A stretch of 20,015 nt of DNA from Hysterium pulicare CBS 123377 (GCA_000467715.1 AJFK01000347.1:1-20015), one strand, 5' to 3'; shown: positions 10,751 to 19,909, counted from the first letter of the stretch. Notes: a model not told the origin generated them from the sequence alone. Made by a program: numbers and translations.

Positions 10751-11056
10751 CTATGTATTAGTTGAATTCATCATCAAGATTCTCACTGATAACATTCCTA
10801 GGTGACACTCCGGAGGGTTTCTTAAACTCAACCAAGAAGTCAACTTGTAGCTTGTGTCGATATCTACCCTAAACCAACGTGAGACGAAGTTCTCAAAGGA
10901 GAGGAAATGTTCAAAATGTCCTCCTTCATACATGCTTTCCACACGTAACCGAAAGGCGGCTCTACTTGGACTCATCACGCTTTTTAGAAGATCAGAGTTA
11001 TTTCCAAACTTGCGACGGACATACTCTCTTCTTAAGGTTGGTTGTATAAAGGTCAC
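10751..11056 (-). pseudogene. Coding-like fragment, minus strand, unknown
   Basis: A 101-codon minus-strand open frame reads like protein in its middle, with FRLRVESMYEGGHFEHFLSF and then ENFVSRWFRVDIDTSYKLTS. The overlapping plus-strand frame (10854-11102) is less protein-like. No domain is recognised and no neighbouring exon was found, so it is probably a gene fragment. Confidence 0.3.
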
Positions 11057-11102
11057 TGGAACAAGTCTAACTGAGATGTTAGATATACTCCTAGTTACTT
11101 AG

Positions 11103-11497
11103 AGGGTTGTTGAGGTAACTCGACGTGGTCGACATCTCCGATGAATTGACGACCTCCAGGTCAATCGCCAGACGAAGATAAAGAAATGGAGGAACCAGCA
11201 GATGAACGATCGAGAACCTATCCAAGGAGATCACTAACAACACTGCCGAAAACTCCGCGGATCTCTACAGACGGCTCGGATGGACACGGGAAATAAAGTG
11301 ATGCTGGCGCGAAGACGGGTTCAATGGGAATGATACCATGGAGGACAATGCTACCATAGTGAGACTCTAGTAATAACAAAATCCTAGCCGATGTTTTGTC
11401 CTCGTTGAAATTTTGGATCATCTAAGAGTGGCAAAGGTTTGTGGTATGAGAATCCAGATGAAAAAGAACCATAGCTCAAACCTACATGACCAGGAGA
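11103..11497. other. No supported gene
   Basis: One 67-codon minus-strand frame (11421-11218) without motifs. Nothing else is seen. Confidence 0.4.
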
Positions 11498-11561
11498 TCA
11501 TTTAGGACATTAGCATAGTGATCTTGAAGAAGTTTGAAACCATCTGTCTCTAAGACAAGTT

Positions 11562-11753
11562 TCCTCTGGTGCTCTTCACAGATTTCTTGATTTTCGACTT
11601 AGGGGCTGCACCTCTGAGACCGATTTCCTCTGCCACGCTTTTCGGACTTCTTGGTTTTTAAGTTAGAGGCTGAGCCTCTAAGACGGTGACGCTCTACCCC
11701 GAGTATCGGACCTGTTGATATTCGTGTTAGGAGTAGAGCCTCTTGCAACATTT
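11562..11753. repeat. Diverged 64-bp tandem repeat, three copies
   Basis: Units start at 11562, 11626 and 11690 with exact 64-bp spacing. Units 1 and 2 match at about 44 of 64 positions, sharing TCCTCTG at the start, TTCTTG in the middle and CTCT.AGAC near the end. Unit 3 is more diverged but keeps TCGGAC, GTTAGGAG and AGAGCCTCT. A partial earlier unit may end at about 11561. Confidence 0.75.
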
Positions 11754-12199
11754 GCTTTTGATGAAGAATGCAAATGATCTCCATCCTCTGTAGGGTTTGT
11801 CTAATCTCAGCATTGACCGTTGACGTCCCCTATAAAACAGTGAGAAATGCCAAGAAAAAGGCAGCGGTTTTGAGGTGGAGTGTAAGGTTTACATTCTATA
11901 GATGCTCTACAGCCTTTAGAAAGTTCTCCTTTCGTGGAGCTCTCCTGACGTAGCCTTTTTCGTCTTCGCTGATTTTCATACTGGAAGATTTTATCCCTAG
12001 AAGTGATGCTTTGCTAAATCGGTAGTAGTGAATGGAAATATTTAGGAAGTTATATCTTCCCGGACCTCTATTTAATTGGTTGTATTCAACTTGTGTTTAT
12101 TCCGTACTAGAAGATTTCTTTCAAGAAGTCCTCCTTCCTTGTACCCTTCTATAATAAATTAAACGAGCATGGAAGGAGATCCTTCTAAGCAGATCTCCT
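11754..12199. other. No gene; GAAG/CTTC-rich sequence
   Basis: From about 12040 the sequence is rich in GAAG and CTTC words and short hairpins. One is a perfect 10-bp inverted repeat GAAGGAGATC/GATCTCCTTC (12172-12181 with 12192-12201). It leads into the dispersed repeat. Confidence 0.5.
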
Positions 12200-12380
12200 T
12201 CTATCTAATTTTCTATAAAGAAAGAGAAGTTGAAGGGAAGTACAGCTACCGTGAAGCTTCGCTTCGCGTACTATTTTGCGATTTCTTAAAATCCGTCTTA
12301 GAAGCAACGCTTCCGAGAAGGTTTCCTTCTCGCTTAATCTTTGGACTGGGTGAAAAAGTTCCCAGGCGCTCTGCGCCTAA
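12200..12380 (-). repeat. Hairpin-rich dispersed repeat, copy 2
   Basis: Reverse-complement copy of the 6180-6290 repeat; the core match is 12301-12321. It includes CGAAGCTTCG-like and GAGAAGG..CCTTCTC hairpins, and AGGCGC/GCGCCT with a 3-base loop at 12364-12378. An 88-codon open frame through it (12169-12435) reflects the repeat and is not supported as a gene. Confidence 0.65.
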
Positions 12381-12471
12381 CACGTATTCCTTCATTAAGA
12401 TTTCTCACAGCTTCTGTAAAACACAAAAGAAATGAAGCTGTTATGAAGTTCTCACGTTATCGAGGTAGTTG

Positions 12472-12790
12472 CTAATCGAACTCTTGCACCTTTGCCAGTT
12501 TCAGCACCTTCGCCGTCAACTTAGTTTTCACGTCCAACGTTTTACCGTCCTCAACTGTAATATCATCGCCCTTTCCCGAGTCCCCTCCTCCCTCCGGCCA
12601 CGCTAGCAACCGCTTTGTTCAACCCATACGTCCCTATATTTAGATACTCCCGTTCCGGACACATCTCCACGTAATTAGGCGCGAAATTTGGATTTATCGG
12701 CAACAGTGTTTAATTTGTAGCCCGGAGCCATCAACCGCAAGGTACGTCGCTTCTCCGCTGGCTTTGACCTCGAGTTTATCCTGCCTCCGC
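12472..12790 (-). pseudogene. Decayed coding fragment, minus strand, unknown family
   Basis: Three successive minus-strand segments in different frames read strongly like protein. From right to left in the window: KLEVKASGEATYLAVDGSG (about 12775-12715); NFAPNYVEMCPEREYLNIG followed by TYGLNKAVASVAGG (about 12700-12590); and DDITVEDGKTLDVKTKLTA followed by KVLKLAKVQEFD and a stop at 12474-12472. The frames do not join and no intron boundaries explain the changes, so this is a relic of the 3' part of a gene. I do not recognise the family. Confidence 0.5.
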
Positions 12791-13244
12791 GCTTATAAAA
12801 CCCCCTCACATAGACGCGCATCTAGATTTTCGGCTTCCCTCCGACCCGCCAATGCCCCCGAAGCAGAAAAGCGCGGCATCATTTACATCGCCTTCGCCTT
12901 CTCTCTACCCTCGACGCCGCACCAGGAGCCCTTGGACAGACATGGTGTGTGGACAGCACAGAAGCTGCGGCCATGAACGATCGATGGTACATGAGTATAC
13001 AATTGCAAGCAAAGCGCACATCGAAAGCCTCTCCCTCGTCCTAAACATGATAGAACAATATGAAGAGCCTGGATTGGGGACATTGGACGCAGATTAGTTG
13101 CGCTGTTAGGCCGAATTCAACGATGATTCATGTTCATTGAATGGAGAAAAGCATATATGGGTTTCTTACATAGGCTAGAAAGTGTCATGTATCCGCCGAG
13201 AAGCAATAAGTAATTTCGTTCCCATCAAACATACTTAACTACCC

Positions 13245-13505
13245 GCTCATCCTTCAAGTTCCCTCGCAACACCCTCCATCGACTCCAGCAGCAAAACACC
13301 CCGGCTTCACATACACATACCTCGCCCCTCTCATCCACCAAGCCACCCGCTCAGGCCCCTTCCCCTCCGCTCTAACCGTTATATATATGTTCCTCATAAT
13401 AAACTCGCATCGACAACAATCTTCTCAATGGTCTGTTCGGTAGAACGTCAGCGGCAGTCGTGAGTATGCACGAAGATGGCGCATGTGTCACGGTACGGTA
13501 TATTA
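13245..13505 (-). pseudogene. Decayed coding fragment, minus strand, unknown family
   Basis: Minus-strand segments in shifting frames read like protein: DTCAIFVHTHDC (about 13490-13453), TEQTIEKIVVDASLL (about 13440-13390), ITVRAEGKGPERVAWWMRG then ARYVYVKPG (about 13390-13300), and LLLESMEGVARELEG near 13290-13245 with a stop after. A short TA run at about 13380-13389 sits at one change of frame. It is probably a host gene relic; I cannot name the family. Confidence 0.45.
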
Positions 13506-14118
13506 CTATCAGCTAGGAAAGGGTTGTAGGCGAGTAGGTGGAGCTTTTAGTTGGGAAGGGTGTTGGTGGCCGGGAGCGTGGCGGTAGAAGCGGAGGATGG
13601 CGACGGGCGCGAGATTGGGTTGGAGGTGGATTGCGGGAGAACGTAGAGGTTTACTTAGGAATGCAGGGGTGTTCTATCGGGGATGTGAGTGGTGAGGAGA
13701 TGGCCTATTTGGGGAATGGGTTTGGATCAAGGGTTGATGCTGCGATAGGATTTTAAAATGCGGACGAGCCGTTGAACTCTATATTATGTGGCTACGGGCT
13801 CGTAACAGAAGACACCTCGTTCGAGAGATGACGTCCCCGACCACTAAATTTTTGGAAACGATGAATGATTGCCACTTGGTAGCATCAGCGCCCTTTCACT
13901 TCAATCTCAAGTCTACAGGTCTACCTCCAATTTCTCAGCGGAATTTCTTTCTTCTTATTGGTCACTTCCGAATTATTGAATTGTTAACTTCCAAATTATT
14001 ATACTACAATTATGCGTCGCACCCCCAAAAAGTCCTTCGCTGGCAGTAAAAACTCTGCTCCAAGGTAGCTTTCATCTTATGAAGCTCCTTGAACATCCAA
14101 ACACCGGCACTCCCTTGC
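13506..14118. other. No supported gene
   Basis: Two plus-strand frames (13538-13756, 72 codons; 13786-14049, 87 codons) have no start context, domain or splice pattern. The first has a Gly/Arg-rich start and reads somewhat protein-like near its end (VYLGMQGCSIGDVSGEEMAY). It could be another relic. Confidence 0.35.
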
Positions 14119-14767
14119 CTACTCCCCCGTGGTGATGGCTCCGGCGGCAGGTGCAGTCTTCTTTAAAGCCAAGGGTACACCGCTAGCAGCTGCAGTGTTA
14201 GACATCCAGTAGATCTGGTACTGACCGTCGACAGCACCTGGGACAGCATAGAAGGAAGACGAGAGGGAGCCACTCGAGGCTTTGAAGAACAAGAGCGTGC
14301 CGGCGAAGGTAAAGCCTTTCGTGGTTTCCGAAGAAGTGGCGTTGGACGTAAGAGCGACGGGAGAGTTTGAAGAGGTGTCGATTGCAAGCATGTCGCCTGT
14401 GATGGCGCTGTCGTTGGAAGAGGCGATGGTCAGAGTGCTGCTATCGTGTATGGTGCTGGTGGACGAATAGACTCGAGTAAAGTCAGTGCCGGGATAGCGC
14501 TGAGCTGGGACCTGACTTACAGGTTACGTTGAAGGCAGATTGCTCGGTAGAAGAGGGACCGATGTAGGCATATCCTACAAGATCAGCATTCGTCTTCCCT
14601 TCGGTGGATGTCTCAAGGCCAGACTCACCGTTGTCATACCACAGCTGCAGGCCACCGATGCCTACTCCATAGGCGTAGATGGGGAACTCTGTTGCGAGAC
14701 GTCTCTGAATGGCGGCGGCGCTTGAGACGACGGCGGCAATGGAAAGGAGGGACGATAAATAAAGCAT
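14119..14767 (-). CDS. Small secreted protein, function unknown
   Basis: Two exons on the minus strand, 14767-14521 and 14471-14119, join in frame to about 199 residues. The start is the ATG at 14767; an in-frame TTG lies just upstream. The N-terminus MLYLSSLLSIAAVVSSAAA is a clear signal peptide, followed by QRRLATEFPIYAYG. The mature part is rich in Gly, Ser, Thr and Ala with alternating hydrophobic residues, which suggests beta strands. It has almost no cysteine, at least one sequon (NVTF across the splice) and no transmembrane segment after the signal. I recall similar uncharacterised secreted proteins (PIYAYG...GLxLxY...AYIG pattern) in other ascomycetes, but I cannot name a family. It is transcribed away from the laccase. 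Likely extracellular or wall-associated. Confidence 0.82.
14472..14520 (-). other. Intron of the small secreted protein gene (49 bp)
   Basis: On the minus strand the donor is GTAAGT, a CACTGAC branch-like motif lies about 10 bases before the end, and the acceptor is CGAG. The more typical CAG or TAG acceptors just downstream all leave the second exon in the wrong frame. Only the GAG acceptor at 14472 keeps the long second reading frame open. The boundary is inferred from frame; cDNA would settle it. Confidence 0.7.
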
Positions 14768-15757
14768 TTTCAAACGAGTGAGGATTTAACAAAGGCGAGG
14801 AAGTACGGTATTTGGACCAGAAGCTCGGAGGGCTGGATGAAGGGTAGAAAAAAGCAGAAGACTCCCCAGACCAGAGCATCGTAGGAGGGTGTGTGCGTAG
14901 GTAGATGGTGAATGCTAGGGCCGGAAAGAGATGCAATGACTAAGTGGAGGCAGCCTCGTATGCCTCTCTACTGCATTCGGCCTTGTCCATCCCGACTGGG
15001 CCAGCGTTTCCGACGACGCGTCAGACGCTATTCCCGACGGGGCTGGCGCGCTGCTGCTAAAGTTCGGCACCTCGCAAGCTCCACCCTTCTGGCGATGCCT
15101 CAACACCAACTCCAACACCAACATCGACCATCACGTCCCATCGTCACATCTCTTCTCTGCTCCACTCTACATGATCAACACCAGTTACTTCGTTCAATCA
15201 GTCATCGCTTGATCCGTCGCTTTCTGACGAATCACGGAGCTAGATGCTATCAAGCCTTGCCGGAAGTTGCAACGACTTTCGGCACGCCTTGCTCGACAAC
15301 TTCACCGACTCAAGTGACCCCCTCCTGATCCAAGTATGGATCCACCTCCCCTGAAGACGTGTTGCTTCTCGTTTCTGCCACGCCGGTGAAGGCCATCGCG
15401 AAGCAATAGCTGGCGCTGTCCTTCTCCCATTCGGAATGCCGCCCACCATGAGATGCGCCACAAATTGGCATGTACGCAAGTCAACTCCACGCTTCCACCG
15501 TAGCTCAATTCGCACGACCCACCATGGCAAGAGCTGCATTCCATCTCCGCCCCTACATGCCCTTCAGTCTATTAGATAGTATTTCTCCTGTGTCGTGAGT
15601 CCCTTCACTTCAGCATTCTATTCCTCAATTCAGCCCACATTCGCTTTGGTGGCCATTTCCACCACTCTCTTTACTGCCGAGGGCGTTCGTTCTTTAATCT
15701 ACTAGCTTTGCAAACTCTTATATCTATAATTTTTGTCTCAGATTCTTGTTGTCCGGA
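14768..15757. promoter_or_regulatory. Shared intergenic region between the divergent secreted-protein and laccase genes
   Basis: About 1 kb separates the two start codons, so it must hold both promoters and both 5' untranslated regions. The last 200 bases before the laccase are pyrimidine-rich on the plus strand, as is common upstream of fungal starts. A CAACACC-type short repeat lies at about 15099-15125. I see no convincing TATA box for either gene. Open frames here lack domains and overlap on both strands, so I treat them as chance. Confidence 0.6.
15595..15741 (+). other. Possible 5'UTR intron of the laccase gene
   Basis: A GTGAGT donor at 15595 and a pyrimidine-rich acceptor TTTTTGTCTCAG ending at 15741 would remove 147 bases just upstream of the ATG. 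Another acceptor (TTCAG, ending 15633) would give only 39 bases, which is short. This rests on splice-site appearance alone. Confidence 0.25.
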
Positions 15758-18700
15758 ATGAAGTGCTCTCTTCTCTTCTCTGCCATCGCATTCACGAGCC
15801 TTGCCGTTGCAGCACCCCGTCATGGCGAACATGACAAGAGTAGCGCGCATGGCAAGCAAGACATACATGACAAGTCTCCCTTCGGTAGCAGCTTATGGCA
15901 TAATTCGAGGAGCCATTCAACCACTCTGACATCCTCTGCCTCGCTGTTCCACCCGACAGGCCAAGTCGAGCCAATTCAGACAACGGTTACTGTTTATCTA
16001 ACCAGCGACTCCGCATCATGTGGTCTTTCCGGACCAGGACCCGAATCGGGAGCCAGTACGGGCGAGTCTGAATCCTCTGCTAGTTCAGCGTTCTCATCTC
16101 ACGCCACCAATGCCCACCCATCTGGAGAGTTTTCAGGCGGAGCATATGGACACCCTGGACATGCGAGTTCCTCAAGCAGTATCGATTACCTAACCAAGTC
16201 ATCTCCCAAGGGGCTTCTTGCGTCTGGTACCTATGGTGCAGGCAACGGCGACCACTCGAAGCCGAGTCATTCCGCCAAGTCGTCGTCCGGCCCTGGCGGT
16301 TATGCTTCTCAATCTGCAGGCTCTAATCGGGGGAAGCCAAGTGAAAGCTCCTCTCCCGGCAAGGTTTCGAGCGGTTCTGGCAGCTACAGCTCAGCTTCTT
16401 CAGCTCTTTCAAGCAATCCTACGGGCGGCTACCACAGCAGTACTGCTGAGTCATCAGAGTACCCAATCGGCGGCCCATCTGGCAGGTCTTCACGCCGCCC
16501 AAGTGCAACGTCCTCGGGTCCCCCTGGCAAATCTTTAAGCGGTAGTTCAATCAGGCCTTCTAGCAATCCTTCAAGCGGCCCAGGGGGTTATCCAAGTACC
16601 AACTCATTCAGTGCTACAGATTACCCAAGCGGCAGTCAATCCAGCACGCTCTCAGACTCGGCTTACCCAAGCAGTGGTTCATCTAGCAAGCTTTCCGACT
16701 CTAGCTTTCCAAGCAGCAGTTCTTCGGCAAGCAGCTACCGACCATCTGCTTCTGTATCTGGCGCGTCAACAAGCAGCAAGGGCTCTTCATTTGCTTCCGC
16801 ATCTAGCACGTCGGCGAGCAGCAATGGTTCTTCCTCGTCTTCCATATCAGGCAGGCCAACAAGCAGCTCTTCCTCGGCTTCTGTGACGGCGTCCGCCAAC
16901 CACACTTCTTCGGCTTCCGTGACGGCGTCCGCCAATCACACTTCCCCTACCATTAGCCAATCCTCCTCGATTAGCACCAATTCCACAAGGACTTCTTCTT
17001 CCTCCATAAGTTCTACGGCCACTGCTTGCGCAGGAAATACGGCAACCACTCGTGATCAGTGGTGTCAATACGACATTGATACCGATTACTACGAAACTGT
17101 CCCCGTGACCAACGTGACCTGGGAGTACTGGCTCTCTCTGGAACAAATCGAGGGAGCCCCAGATGGCGTTTCACGCATGCTTCAAACCATCAACGGTACT
17201 GTCCCAGGACCCACCATCGTCGCCGATTGGGGCGATTGGATCATTATTCACGTAACGAATAACTTGCCAGTGGATCAGAATAATGGTACCACGATGCATT
17301 GGCACGGCCTTCGACAGAACTACACCAACCAAGCCGACGGCGTTTCTTCGGTGACACAGTGCCCCACCGCCCCTGGGCAAACATACACCTACAAATTCCA
17401 AGCTACACAATACGGCTCATCATGGTACCACAGCCATTTTAGTCTCCAGGCTTGGGAGGGCATGTTCGGCGGTATTATCATCAACGGCCCTGCGAGCGCA
17501 AATTACGATCATGATCTCGGTAATCTCTTCCTCCAAGACTGGGATCACGAAACTGCTGATGAGCTTCTTGCCGTGGCCGAAGTCAGCTTCGGTCTGACCG
17601 CAGATACTGGTTTGATCAACGGTACTAACACCTACAACGAGAGCGGAACCATTGTCGGCTCTAAGTTCGAGTCTTCATGGGTGGAGGGCGATTCCTACCT
17701 GATTCGTCTGGTGAACGTCGCTGTGGATCACACATTCAAGTTCATGATTGACAACCACACTTTGACCGTCATTGCCGCCGACTTTGTCCCCATCGAGCCA
17801 TACTCCACCACGTCCGTCACCATCAGCATGGGTCAAAGGTACGACATCATAGTCACGGCGGATCAAGCAGCTGTTGCCAATGACTTCTTCCTCCGTGCCA
17901 TCCCACAAACGACTTGCTCGAGTAACGCCAATGAGAACGGAATTACCGGATACATTCATTATGGCAGCTCCACGGCGGTACCGACAACTTCTCCATGGTC
18001 TTATGTCGATGGATGCACCGACGAAACAAACTTAGCTCCAGTCGTCTCGAAAACCGTTGGTGGCGCTGATGTGAATCTGAATGAGCCTGCAACCGTCATT
18101 TTCAACGCCGCCAACTACATCACGTGGGCTCTTGACGGTACTTCGTACCTCGTTAAATGGGCTGACCCAGTAAGTTATTAAACTCCATGTCGCCGAACAT
18201 CAAGCTCATTTGATTTCGCTCAGACTCTACTCGATGTTTACAACAACCAAACCTCTCAAACCTCGAACAGCAGCAACCTGATCAGCCTTCCCAACAAAGG
18301 CGAATGGGTCTACATCATCATCTCCGAGACTCTTCCCGTCACGCATCCCATTCACTTGCACGGTACGTAGACTAATGATTCCTTCTTTTCTCATTTGCCC
18401 CCGGCGCTAATCTCAAACCACAGGCCACGACTTCTACGTCATCGGCTCCGGAGCCGGCACCTTCAACTCTTCCACAGCGACGTTCAATCTTGACAACCCG
18501 CCCCGCCGCGACGTAGCCATCTTGCAGAATTCAGGCTGGCTGGCGCTCGCCTTCGAAACCGATAACCCGGGTGCTTGGCTCATGCATTGCCATGTTGGCT
18601 GGCATACGGTTGAAGGGTTCGCGCTGCAGTTCCTTGAGATGGAAGCCGAGATCTATGCGAATGGCTTGATTGATGGTGATGTCTTGACCGATACTTGTAG

Positions 18701-18773
18701 TAGTTGGAATACGTATGTGGGTGAGTATGATGTTGTGCAGGGGCCGGGTGGAGTTGATGATTCGGGGATTTAG
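15758..18773 (+). CDS. Secreted laccase (multicopper oxidase) with long Ser-rich N-terminal region
   Basis: Laccases oxidise phenolic and similar substrates one electron at a time and reduce O2 to water; this one should act outside the cell or in the wall. Three exons, 15758-18169, 18224-18362 and 18424-18773, join in frame to 966 residues. The start is the ATG at 15758, because it opens directly into a signal peptide (MKCSLLFSAIAFTSLAVAA). Residues of about 40-428 are Ser-rich low complexity, and the oxidase domain runs from about 432 to the end. Copper motifs: HWHG (H514, H516), HSH (H558, H560), HPIHLHGHDF (H845, H848, H850) and HCHVGWH (H905, C906, H907, H911). All ligands are present, and the axial position C+10 is F916. 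The protein ends in DDSGI, matching the ascomycete laccase C-terminal plug (DSGL/V/I). Usual ascomycete laccases have about 560-620 residues; the excess is the N-terminal Ser-rich part. Several NxS/T sites suggest glycosylation. Physiological substrate unknown. Confidence 0.95.
16871..16942 (+). repeat. 36-bp tandem duplication within the laccase linker
   Basis: Two adjacent in-frame copies (16871-16906 and 16907-16942) each encode SSASVTASANHT. They differ at 3 of 36 bases, and all three differences are synonymous. Each copy carries one N-glycosylation sequon (NHT). Confidence 0.9.
18170..18223 (+). other. Laccase intron 1 (54 bp)
   Basis: The intron begins GTAAGT directly after the codons for Ala-Asp-Pro and ends in TTTCGCTCAG. 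It is phase 0. Reading through it gives a stop within four codons, whereas removing it restores the frame into the third copper region. Confidence 0.93.
18363..18423 (+). other. Laccase intron 2 (61 bp)
   Basis: The donor is GTACGT and the acceptor is ACCACAG. It splits the glycine codon of the HLHGHDF copper motif (phase 1). A CTAAT branch-like motif lies about 17 bases before the acceptor. Splicing joins HPIHLHG to HDFYVIG, the expected laccase sequence. Confidence 0.93.
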
Positions 18774-19195
18774 GGGTGCGGTGGGAGGGAAGAGGTTGGG
18801 ATGGATGGATGGATGTTGGATATTTTTGTGGAGCGCGTGGAGAGATTTTAATTGTAATGTAATTTGGACCACTACTGCTATAGGTTCTATGAAGGAGTGT
18901 TGAGATGTTCGCTCTATTTCAACACTATAGTTCTATCAAACCTATTTGACTCAAAAAAGATAGTTAAACTCTCTTTATCTCTAATTATCTTATTCAGAAA
19001 CTATCCTTGTAGAAGGTTATATTATTTGCCCAAGTATATATCTAGTTTCGGCCCAGAAAAAGTATAGTTGGTAAACAGAGCTCGATTGCCGATGTGCATC
19101 TTGCTTAGATAGTTATATCAAACTTTGCCGTGCAGAAAGGGGTTAAGAAGTGGGAACACAAGCTAGTAGATATACAAGACTAATCAATTTGAAAC
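18774..19195. other. Laccase 3' flank, no gene
   Basis: The sequence after the stop should hold the 3' untranslated region. It includes four copies of ATGG at about 18800-18815. From 18900 to 19060 it is AT-rich. No further gene is seen. Confidence 0.55.
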
Positions 19196-19200
19196 ATCGA

Positions 19201-19297
19201 GCGCTGAAAATTTCGCATGCGCTGCAAAATTCGCACTGTGCGCTGGAAACTTTGCATGCGCCGGAGGCTTCGCATGTGCGCCGGGAGTCTGCACCTG
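19201..19297. repeat. GCGCTGG minisatellite, five 18-21 bp units
   Basis: Units begin at 19201, 19219, 19240, 19258 and 19278. Each starts with GCGC(T/C)G, followed by an A/T- or G-rich middle and ends in (T)CGCA(T/C) or TGCAC. On the minus strand the open frame across it encodes a repeated AHAKFP-like motif, a by-product of the repeat. Confidence 0.85.
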
Positions 19298-19909
19298 TAT
19301 CTGATACTTAGCAGAGAGAATCCGTTCGGAACTTCTTCTCATTGTGGGATCATCATCAATTAAAAGATTGCGGTATATGTATGGCGCAGGAAAGCCCAAC
19401 TAGACTCTTCTTGGACAAGGATAACGCTTGATGAACAAGACGTAATTGCGATAATGATAAGAGTGTACTTATAAGTTGAAGAAGCTCTGCGCACGCTTCA
19501 TCAATCTCAGCTATCGAATTTCGGTTCTTAAGTGTTACTTCTATTCTCCTCGTTGTCGAAATGTATCAAAGTAAATTCTTTACTAGGGAATTTTAGGATA
19601 GAGATTGCTTACTTATGCACCTAAACTATTCCACTATTGATAACCACTTACTACTCGTTCAAAAGTAGTATCTTTGCTCTAGCTTGGTGACAGGTTCGCT
19701 GTATATAGTGCACGAGCAGGTTTAGAATCTTTACGAAGTCGAAACCTTAGTTAGCATTAATCCCAGAATGATGCAGCTCAGAGCAGAGGCCATGGCTCAT
19801 CTGATAACACACCCTATGAAACTACTACCCGCGACGCTCACAAACTACCGACACTTACAAGATTCTCAAGTTAGAGCCCGCTCTGTGCTACCCTTGCAAT
19901 TGTTTTTAC
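19298..19909. other. No gene seen
   Basis: About 600 bases with no substantial open frame apart from the end of the repeat-derived one. No RNA-gene hallmarks were noticed. Confidence 0.45.

Noticed and set aside
12169-12435. 88-codon plus-strand frame
   Set aside because: It runs through the hairpin-rich dispersed repeat and shows no protein-like conservation with the other copy.
12852-13097. Plus-strand 81-codon frame starting MPPKQKS, with TATAAAA at 12793-12799 about 55 bases upstream
   Set aside because: The promoter-like spacing is tempting, but the product has no domain, and the TATA-like word lies at the edge of a minus-strand coding relic. Support is too weak for a gene.
13538-13756. 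72-codon Gly/Arg-rich plus-strand frame as a gene
   Set aside because: It begins without an ATG, lacks a domain and sits beside minus-strand relics. Only its last 40 residues read like protein.
14912-15328. 138-codon plus-strand frame between the two intact genes
   Set aside because: Its composition (Arg/His/Ser/Leu-rich, no hydrophobic pattern) and overlap with frames on the other strand suggest chance opening in promoter DNA.
15746-15757. Upstream in-frame TTG as start for the laccase
   Set aside because: The ATG at 15758 gives a proper signal peptide; TTG starts are not expected in fungal nuclear genes. The same reasoning moves the minus-strand secreted gene start from 14773 to 14767.
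16218-16886. Alternative frames through the laccase linker (106 and 91 codons on plus, others on minus)
   Set aside because: They are shadows of the Ser-rich repeat region; Ser codon bias keeps the other frames open.
19184-19399. 71-codon minus-strand frame with repeated AHAKF motif
   Set aside because: The peptide repeat is fully explained by the minisatellite at 19201-19297, and the frame lacks a signal or domain.
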